From an uncultured Treponema sp. (GTDB taxonomy: Bacteria; Spirochaetota; Spirochaetia; Treponematales; Treponemataceae): DNA of 6,508 bases. Positions 1 to 4,892 of the stretch are shown in pieces. Numbering within the stretch: the first letter of the stretch is position 1; each line of letters begins with the position of its first letter. Made by a program: the position numbers and the translations under genes. The notes beneath the pieces are model-generated. The model searched no databases. It was not told the DNA's origin and saw nothing but the letters and a program-made list of their open reading frames with translations. Location of the stretch: positions 1-6,508 of the forward strand of contig CAMAFU010000108.1 in the NCBI GenBank assembly GCA_945833725.1, written 5' to 3'.

Positions 1-216
1 AACGGTAAGAAAGATTTTACCAATGTTGTTTCAGCTCCTTTATTCAAATCTACATCTGTACCGAAACTTGATGGAACTGTTCACGCAAATTACAGAAACA
101 GCGATGGAACAGTAAAAATGGGCAGCCTTTTTGAAGTTTCAAATTCTTCTTATGCCGGAGCAAAATTCGGTTCACAGGCTGCAACTGTGAAGGGTGTTTC
201 CCTTAAAACAAAATAA
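1..216 (+). CDS. C-terminal fragment of an unidentified protein
   Basis: Frame 1 is open from the first base of the window to a TAA at 214-216, giving the last 71 residues of a protein whose start lies upstream. The fragment begins NGKKDFTNVVSAPLF and ends VKGVSLKTK. It is rich in Ser, Thr, Gly, Val and Lys, has no cysteine and no membrane segment, and I recognise no domain. Its composition, with alternating polar and small hydrophobic residues, would suit a secreted or surface beta-rich protein, but that is only an impression. The codons are of the GTT, GCT, ACT and CTT type also favoured in the neighbouring groEL, which hints at good expression. A strong terminator follows 45 bases after the stop, so the gene ends its own transcript and is not co-transcribed with groEL. 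The open frame, matching codon bias and terminator placement support a real gene; its function is unknown. Confidence 0.75.
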   Translation, partial: NGKKDFTNVVSAPLFKSTSVPKLDGTVHANYRNSDGTVKMGSLFEVSNSSYAGAKFGSQAATVKGVSLKTK

Positions 217-261
217 AATCCGGCGGAAAGTTTTACAAAAAACTGTCTGATTTTAATAATT

Positions 262-298
262 GAGGCTGCCTGAAAAAATCGGGCAGCTTCTTTTTTTT
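262..298 (+). terminator. Intrinsic terminator of the upstream gene
   Basis: Bases 262-273 and 279-290 can form a 12-bp stem with a five-A loop. The stem core is GGCTGCC against GGCAGC, with two G-U wobbles. An uninterrupted T tract follows (291-298). This is a textbook Rho-independent terminator for plus-strand transcription of the gene ending at 216, and it isolates groEL from upstream transcription. Confidence 0.93.
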
Positions 299-344
299 AT
301 TTTTCTTGCCGTTTGAAATATTTTTTTTTATATTAAAATAAAGG

Positions 345-374
345 TTGATTTTTCAATCTTATGTGCTGTATAAA
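345..374 (+). promoter_or_regulatory. Candidate sigma70-type promoter of groEL
   Basis: A -35-like TTGATT (345-350) and a -10-like TATAAA (369-374) are separated by 18 bases, inside an AT-rich stretch that starts just after the upstream terminator. Transcription would begin near 381 and leave an untranslated leader of about 136 bases. No CIRCE operator (TTAGCACTC, nine bases, GAGTGCTAA) is present anywhere between the terminator and groEL, so HrcA control at this site is not supported. The assignment rests on motif match and position only. Confidence 0.45.
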
Positions 375-392
375 CACAAAATTCGATATTAT

Positions 393-497
393 CAGACGGT
401 GCGATAAATTCCCTTTTCAGGGTTATCACTGCAGTTTCTTCAAGCGTTGCTTTCACTAATTGCAGATTTGCCGTCTGTGCTTTACCGCTGATGCGGT
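393..497 (+). promoter_or_regulatory. Structured 5' leader of groEL
   Basis: The leader can fold into a branched structure. An outer stem pairs CAGACGG (393-399) with CCGTCTG (471-477). Inside it, a hairpin pairs GATAA/TTATC (403-407 with 423-427) and CCC/GGG (411-413 with 420-422). A second arm pairs CTGCA/TGCAG (429-433 with 461-465) and encloses a small AAGC-GTT-GCTT hairpin (442-452). A separate hairpin, ACCGC-TGAT-GCGGT (484-497), ends eight bases before the ribosome binding site. These pairings are visible in the sequence. A regulatory function is inference, and I do not recognise a named riboswitch or RNA thermometer family. The ribosome binding site itself looks unpaired. Confidence 0.35.
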
Positions 498-516
498 GTT
501 TTATAGGAGTTAAAAA

Positions 517-2145
517 ATGGCTAAACAGTTGATTTTCAATGAAGATGCAAGAAAAAAAATGCTTTCCGGCGTTGAACAGATTGCTCAGGCTGTAAAAGTT
601 ACCCTCGGTCCATGCGGTCGTCTTGTTATGCTGGATAAAAAATTCGGTGCACCTACAATTACAAAAGACGGTGTTTCTGTTGCAAAAGAAGTTGAGCTTA
701 AAGATCCATACGAAAATATGGGCGCTCAGCTTGTAAAGGAAGTTGCTTCAAAAACTAATGATGTTGCCGGCGACGGTACTACAACTGCTACAGTTCTTGC
801 TTATGCCATCGTTCGCGAAGGTTTAAAGGCTGTTTCTGCAGGAATGACTCCTATCGAAATTAAACGGGGTATTGATAAAGCTGTTGCTGTTGCTGTAAAA
901 GCCATTAAAGAAAACAGCCGTGCAGTTAAAGGCAGCGATGATATTACTCATGTTGCTACAATTTCTGCCAACAACGACCCGGAAATCGGTAAAATTCTTG
1001 CCGATGCCATCGAAAAAGTTGGTAAAGACGGTGTAATTACTGTTGAAGAATCAAAAAACATGGACACAACTGTAAAAACAGTAGAAGGAATGCAGTTTGA
1101 CCGCGGATATATTTCTTCATACTTTGTTACAGACAGAGACAGAATGGAAGTTAATTACAGCGATGCCTTTATCCTTATTCACGACAAAAAAATCTCTTCC
1201 ATGAAAGATCTTCTTCCTCTTCTGGAAAAAGTTGCCCAGACTGGAAAACCTCTCGTAATTATTTGTGAAGATATGGACGGCGAAGCTCTTGCAACTCTGG
1301 TACTTAACTCTATCCGCGGTACATTAAAGTGCACTGCCGTAAAAGCTCCAGGTTTCGGCGACAGAAGAAAGGAAATGCTGGAAGACATTGCAATCCTTAC
1401 AGGCGGTACAGTAATTTCAGAAGAACTCGGTTTAAAACTGGAAACTGCTGAACTTAGTCAGCTTGGTCAGGTTAAGTCTGTTAAAATCGACAAAGACAAT
1501 ACTGTTCTTGTAGACGGTGCCGGTAGCAAAGACGCAATTTCTGCCCGTGTTTCAGAAATCAAAAATCAGATTGAAAAAACAACTTCCGACTACGACAAGG
1601 AAAAACTCAAGGAACGCCTTGCAAAAATTGCCGGTGGTGTGGCTGTAATCAATGTTGGTGCCATTACAGAAACAGAAATGAAAGAAAAGAAATTCCGCGT
1701 AGAAGATACTCTTGCTGCAACTCGTGCTGCTCTTGAAGAAGGTATTGTTCCAGGCGGCGGAATTGCTCTTATCGAAGCTTCAAAAGCTCTGGACGAAAAT
1801 GCAGAAAAATCCCTTTCCGACGATGAAAAAGTTGGCTTCAAAATCGTTAAGAAAGCTCTTGAAGAACCAATTCGTCAGATTGCAGAAAATGCCGGTGTAG
1901 ATGGCAGCGTTGTTGCCGACAAAGCAAAAAATGCAGAAAAAGGTGTTGGATACAATGCTTACACAGGTGAATGGGTTAACATGATGGATGCAGGCGTTAT
2001 TGATCCTGCAAAAGTTACCCGTTCTGCACTTCAGAATGCTGCTTCTGTTGCTGGAATGCTTCTTACTACAGAATGTGCAATTACAGACATTCCTGAACCT
2101 CCAGCTCCACAGGCTCCGGCTCCAGATATGGGCGGAATGTACTAA
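517..2145 (+). CDS. groEL: Chaperonin GroEL (Hsp60, 60 kDa chaperonin)
   Basis: GroEL forms the double-ring cytoplasmic chamber in which proteins fold in an ATP cycle with the co-chaperonin GroES. The 542-residue length is normal. Nucleotide-site elements are present: TLGP (29-32), TKDG with Asp51 (matching E. coli Asp52), GDGTTTAT with Asp86 (E. coli Asp87), VEDTLAATRAA with Asp397 (E. coli Asp398), and GGG at 413-415. The equatorial-intermediate-apical domain order is intact, including the apical KAPGFGDRRKEMLEDIA segment (276-292). The ATG at 517 is preceded seven bases upstream by AGGAG (505-509). Odd points: the usual LGPKGRNV reads LGPCGRLV, with Cys33 and Leu36, and the C-terminal tail is Pro/Ala-rich and ends in a single GGM plus Tyr rather than a run of GGM repeats. 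groES is not adjacent. Its own promoter and terminator suggest a monocistronic transcript. The identity is not in doubt. Confidence 0.99.
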   Translation: MAKQLIFNEDARKKMLSGVEQIAQAVKVTLGPCGRLVMLDKKFGAPTITKDGVSVAKEVELKDPYENMGAQLVKEVASKTNDVAGDGTTTATVLAYAIVREGLKAVSAGMTPIEIKRGIDKAVAVAVKAIKENSRAVKGSDDITHVATISANNDPEIGKILADAIEKVGKDGVITVEESKNMDTTVKTVEGMQFDRGYISSYFVTDRDRMEVNYSDAFILIHDKKISSMKDLLPLLEKVAQTGKPLVIICEDMDGEALATLVLNSIRGTLKCTAVKAPGFGDRRKEMLEDIAILTGGTVISEELGLKLETAELSQLGQVKSVKIDKDNTVLVDGAGSKDAISARVSEIKNQIEKTTSDYDKEKLKERLAKIAGGVAVINVGAITETEMKEKKFRVEDTLAATRAALEEGIVPGGGIALIEASKALDENAEKSLSDDEKVGFKIVKKALEEPIRQIAENAGVDGSVVADKAKNAEKGVGYNAYTGEWVNMMDAGVIDPAKVTRSALQNAASVAGMLLTTECAITDIPEPPAPQAPAPDMGGMY

Positions 2146-2169
2146 AAAAAATCTGTCTGCGGTTTTAAA

Positions 2170-2203
2170 ATGTGCCTGGAATTTTTTCAGGTGCATTTTT
2201 TTT
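2170..2203 (+). terminator. Intrinsic terminator of groEL
   Basis: Bases 2170-2181 pair with 2185-2196 in a 12-bp stem (core GCCTG against CAGG, with three G-U wobbles) closed by a short T loop. Eight Ts follow (2196-2203). It begins 24 bases after the groEL stop codon and should end the groEL transcript before the next gene. Confidence 0.9.
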
Positions 2204-2274
2204 ATTTAAGGTTTATTAAAAACTTTAAAAACGGCTGAGTAAAGGTCCTGAGCGATAGCGTGCCTTGACCAGAT

Positions 2275-2297
2275 GTATTAGGACAATAATACGGAGG
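2275..2297 (+). promoter_or_regulatory. Inverted repeat abutting the ribosome binding site of the hydrolase gene
   Basis: GTATTA (2275-2280) and TAATAC (2287-2292) are a perfect 6-bp inverted repeat around the loop GGACAA. The ribosome binding site GGAGG (2293-2297) follows with no gap, and the ATG is five bases further on. A competing pairing is possible between GTCCT (2245-2249) and AGGAC (2280-2284), and another between GGTC (2244-2247) and GACC (2267-2270). The site could be an RNA hairpin affecting translation or a DNA operator. The ribosome binding site is certain enough to fix the start; the regulatory role is speculative. Confidence 0.35.
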
Positions 2298-2302
2298 TAT
2301 TT

Positions 2303-3418
2303 ATGGAACTTTTGGATTATGTTGAATGGAGGGGCGACTTAGATTTTGACAGTTCCCCGCTGAATCCTGTAGACGCACTTATTTTTTGTCAGCTTTCCTA
2401 TTTGAATTTTGACGGAATTTTGCAGAAAGATTTTTCTTCTTCCGTTACGCTGAATCAGTGTGCATCCATGTTTGTTGCCGATAATTTTGAAACCCGCAGG
2501 GATCTGGGACTTTTAATCAATCCAAAAACCGTAGACCTTCTTTTTGCCTGTGCATCTAGTGTCCGTTTTGGAAAACTCCTTTTGTCTGGATATGTAAATA
2601 AATACAGCCTAACTCACGAAGAACAGTTTTCCGCCCTCACTTTTTTTTATGAATCAAAAAATAAAAAATCTTCATTTGCCTTTGTTTCCTTCCGGGGAAC
2701 AGACGACACCATAATCGGCTGGAAAGAAGATTTTAACCTTGCCTTTAAAGAAAACATTCCTGCTCAAAAAGACGCTCTTTCCTACCTTACAGAATCATCG
2801 GCCAGTTTTAAAAAAGCAGCCGTTTACTGCGGAGGCCATTCAAAAGGCGGAAATCTTGCAATTTATGCAGGGGCATTTCTCAACAAAAAATATCAACCGA
2901 ATTTAAAAACCATATACAATTTTGACGGTCCAGGTTTTTTAAAGGAAACATTGGAAAAAGATGAGTTTAAGTCTGCACTTAAAAAAACGGAAAGTTTCTT
3001 TCCCCAGGGCTCCACTGTAGGCATGATTTTTGAGCACGACAAAAAAAAATATTCTGTTGTAAAAAGCGACGGCGTTCTTATGATGCAGCACGACGCCTTT
3101 ACATGGAAAACAGCTCCCCAAAACTTTGAACTTATGGAAGAATTGGAAAAATCCAGCCTGTTTTTTAACGAAACCTTTAACCAGTGGTTCGTACAGCTGC
3201 CGGAACATCGTCGGGAAGAATTTGTGGAAACACTTTTCGGCGTACTGGAATCAACTCAGGCAGAAACAAATTCCCAGCTGGCAGAAAACTGGATAAAAAA
3301 CGGCGGAAAAATAATAAAGGCTTTTGCAAAACTTGATAAAGAAATAAGAAGTTCTGCACTGGACACAGCTTCGCAGTTTATCCGCCTTGCCCGGCACAAA
3401 ATACCGGAACTTTTTTAA
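2303..3418 (+). CDS. Mbeg1-like (DUF2974) alpha/beta-hydrolase family protein
   Basis: This 371-residue protein matches my recollection of the Mbeg1-like/DUF2974 family (Pfam PF11187), lipase-like alpha/beta-hydrolases of mostly unknown substrate. The N-terminus YVEWRGDLDFDSSPLNPVDALI (in part residues 6-27) is the typical family opening. Next come SFRGTDD (129-135), the nucleophile elbow GHSKGG with Ser180, NFDGPGF (206-212), and a segment ending in MQHDAFTW, where His263 is the likely catalytic histidine. The acid of the triad is not clear; Asp208, Asp246 and Asp256 are candidates. No signal peptide or membrane segment is evident, so it is probably cytoplasmic. The start is fixed by GGAGG five bases upstream. 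The gene lies after the groEL terminator and converges on dgt, so its neighbours give no functional clue. Family membership is fairly secure; the substrate is unknown. Confidence 0.85.
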   Translation: MELLDYVEWRGDLDFDSSPLNPVDALIFCQLSYLNFDGILQKDFSSSVTLNQCASMFVADNFETRRDLGLLINPKTVDLLFACASSVRFGKLLLSGYVNKYSLTHEEQFSALTFFYESKNKKSSFAFVSFRGTDDTIIGWKEDFNLAFKENIPAQKDALSYLTESSASFKKAAVYCGGHSKGGNLAIYAGAFLNKKYQPNLKTIYNFDGPGFLKETLEKDEFKSALKKTESFFPQGSTVGMIFEHDKKKYSVVKSDGVLMMQHDAFTWKTAPQNFELMEELEKSSLFFNETFNQWFVQLPEHRREEFVETLFGVLESTQAETNSQLAENWIKNGGKIIKAFAKLDKEIRSSALDTASQFIRLARHKIPELF

Positions 3419-3444
3419 TGTTCTTTTCTGTGCCGGAAGTTTTT
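3391..3444 (+). terminator. Terminator-like inverted repeat overlapping the end of the hydrolase gene
   Basis: CCGGCACA (3391-3398) is a perfect 8-bp inverted match to TGTGCCGG (3429-3436). Its 30-base loop contains the TAA stop (3416-3418) and a nested GAAC/GTTC pairing (3407-3410 with 3420-3423). Five Ts follow at 3440-3444. It probably ends the plus-strand transcript in the narrow gap before the convergent dgt. The long loop and short T run make it less typical than the other two terminators in the window. On the minus strand no T run follows the same arms, so it does not look bidirectional. Confidence 0.55.
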
Positions 3445-3455
3445 GCCTGTAGTCG

Positions 3456-4730
3456 TTAGAAAGTAATTATTTCGTTAAAGCAGTCTATGGCAAAGGCATC
3501 TGTCATGCCGGAAATATATTCAATTACGCATTTTTCGTAACTTTCGTAATCGTTTACATCAAAAACAATTGGAGTGTTGTATTTAAGCCTCTTTTTTTTA
3601 TCAGGAAAATCTTCTGGAACATAGTTTGAATACCGCACAAGCCAGTCTTCAAAAGTGGTGCATAAATTTTTGCAGTATCGCATGCTTACGGGAATCCTGC
3701 CGTTTTTTGCAAAAGATTGAGTCTGAACAAGAAATTTGAATATTGTCCGCAGAATATTTTCCGCGTAAGATTTAAATTCCAAAAGCCGCCAGTGGCAGTA
3801 AATTTTTTCAAAACTGAATTTTTTAAGTTCTGTAATAAAGCGGAAATAAGGCTGACTAAAGCAAAGCCCTTCTTCAGGAGAAGAATTCTTACACAAATCA
3901 ACAACCATGTCGTTTATAAGAACAGTGGTGTTTATGGCATGCCCGCTGGAATGGGAAAGAATTTCCCCGGAAGATGTAAGCCCCAAAGTTCCGTACACAA
4001 TTTCCCTAAGCTGCCTGTAACAGCTCATATCAAGCATGTGGTATCTTCGGGCATCCTGCAAATCTCTTCCCAAAAAAGCAATTTTATCGCTTAACTTAAC
4101 AACGCACCCTTCCCAAGTAAAAGGCTGAACAAAACCAGGGCGTTTTATATCGTAAAGGTTTATTGCATCGTTTCGGGGTTTAAGTCCCTGCTGGTCAATT
4201 TCTCCGCAGTGGCATACAAGACCGTCCCGAACAGCATATGTCAGGTTTAGGTTCTGCTCCGTACCGTCTGGATCCTGAAGTGTTTCTATAAAGTCAGCAA
4301 AAAAAAGGGAATTCCTCTCGTGCCAGAATTTTTTCGGTGCATCAGCACCAGGGCGAGGCTTCATTAAACCGTTTAAAATATCTTCACCAGTATGACCAAA
4401 AGGCGCATGCCCAATATCATGACCAATGGCAATAGCACCGGTAAGTTCCTGATTCAGCCCTAAATATTTTGCAATGGTAGACGCAACAGAGGCAACATGA
4501 AGAACATGCTCCATTCTTGTACAGACATGGTCGTTGCGGGGAGAATAAAAAACCTGAGTTTTATGTTTAAGGCGGCTATATGCCTGACAGTGAAGAAGCC
4601 TTGTGTAATCCCGGTCAAAATCGGAGCGGATAGAGTTTCCCCTGTCGTAAATTTCGTGTTCTCGTTTTACAGCCAGAGTCCATTTGTGATTTAAAACATA
4701 AGTTCCGTCATTGGAAAATAAATTTTTCAT
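3456..4730 (-). CDS. dgt: Deoxyguanosinetriphosphate triphosphohydrolase-like protein (dGTPase, HD domain)
   Basis: Enzymes of this family split dNTPs, classically dGTP, into the deoxynucleoside and inorganic triphosphate, so controlling nucleotide pools in the cytoplasm. The protein has 424 residues. The HD-domain metal ligands are all visible: RMEH with His75, GHDIGHAPFGH with His104 and Asp105, and KLSDKIAF with Asp215. The N-terminal RGNSIRSDFDRDYTRLLHCQAYSRLKHKTQVF stretch (residues 30-61, partly quoted) is the typical family start, in which an Arg-rich segment precedes the HD core. HTGE (113-116) follows the HD motif as expected. No Shine-Dalgarno sequence precedes the ATG; instead an extended -10-like motif lies eight bases upstream, which suggests a leaderless mRNA. 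The gene converges with the hydrolase gene and is separated from the MATE gene upstream by a GC-rich repeat. The substrate may be broader than dGTP; the family call is secure. Confidence 0.95.
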   Translation of the reverse strand: MKNLFSNDGTYVLNHKWTLAVKREHEIYDRGNSIRSDFDRDYTRLLHCQAYSRLKHKTQVFYSPRNDHVCTRMEHVLHVASVASTIAKYLGLNQELTGAIAIGHDIGHAPFGHTGEDILNGLMKPRPGADAPKKFWHERNSLFFADFIETLQDPDGTEQNLNLTYAVRDGLVCHCGEIDQQGLKPRNDAINLYDIKRPGFVQPFTWEGCVVKLSDKIAFLGRDLQDARRYHMLDMSCYRQLREIVYGTLGLTSSGEILSHSSGHAINTTVLINDMVVDLCKNSSPEEGLCFSQPYFRFITELKKFSFEKIYCHWRLLEFKSYAENILRTIFKFLVQTQSFAKNGRIPVSMRYCKNLCTTFEDWLVRYSNYVPEDFPDKKKRLKYNTPIVFDVNDYESYEKCVIEYISGMTDAFAIDCFNEIITF

Positions 4731-4737
4731 ATCAAAA

Positions 4738-4769
4738 ATATTAGCACAAAAAAAATAAAATTTCGTCAG
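4738..4769 (-). promoter_or_regulatory. Candidate promoter of dgt with extended -10
   Basis: Read on the minus strand, TGCTAATAT carries a TG-N extension in front of a -10-like TAATAT (4738-4743). A weak -35-like CTGACG lies at 4764-4769 with a long 20-base spacer. The -10 hexamer ends eight bases from the ATG, so transcription would start almost at the start codon. This fits the lack of any AGGAG-like site there. Supported by motifs only. Confidence 0.35.
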
Positions 4770-4776
4770 ATATTTT

Positions 4777-4871
4777 GGGCGTATCCCTTCGGGTCGGGCC
4801 TTCCGGGGTTCCGGCTTTCGCCTCCATTCTTCACCTTCGGTTCAGAACGATTTCATCGCCCCTCCACGCCC
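4777..4871. repeat. GC-rich foldable intergenic element, probable dispersed repeat
   Basis: This 95-bp block is about 63% G+C by hand count and sits between very AT-rich flanks. Its ends, GGGCGT (4777-4782) and ACGCCC (4866-4871), are perfect inverted repeats that close the whole element. Inside are CCCTTCGGG (4785-4793), a CCGG-GGTT-CCGG hairpin (4803-4814) and ACCTTCGGT (4833-4841); two of these carry UUCG-type loops. It begins 21 bases after the MATE stop codon in the direction of that transcript. Similar elements with a GGGCGT, CCCTTCGGG, TCGGGC core are, as I recall, common between genes of AT-rich Bacteroidetes and Treponema, but I could not check copies. It may act as a 3' RNA structure or be a passive small repeat. 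The sequence lacks stop codons in some frames, but I see no credible gene in it. Confidence 0.6.
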
Positions 4872-4892
4872 TTACGCAGAATAAATTCCTTC

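Noticed and set aside
361..459. 32-codon open frame beginning ATG-TGC-TGT in the groEL leader
   Set aside because: It has no Shine-Dalgarno site, overlaps the candidate -10 element, and its Cys/Phe-rich product looks random.
1780..2196. 138-codon open frame on the minus strand opposite the 3' end of groEL
   Set aside because: It is fully antisense to a certain gene and overlaps the groEL terminator. Its protein is rich in Cys, Phe and His, as expected of a reverse-strand shadow, and it has no recognisable domain.
2265..2292. TTGACC and TAATAC spaced by 16 bases as a promoter for the hydrolase gene
   Set aside because: Transcription would then start after the GGAGG ribosome binding site and remove it from the mRNA; TAATAC also matches the -10 consensus poorly and is better explained as an inverted-repeat arm.
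3717..4094. 125-codon open frame on the plus strand inside dgt
   Set aside because: It lies antisense to conserved dgt sequence, has no ribosome binding site or family resemblance, and is explained by dgt codon use.
4741..4747. TTAGCAC, resembling half of a CIRCE heat-shock operator, upstream of dgt
   Set aside because: Only seven bases of one arm match and there is no GAGTGCTAA arm nine bases away, so it is not a CIRCE element.
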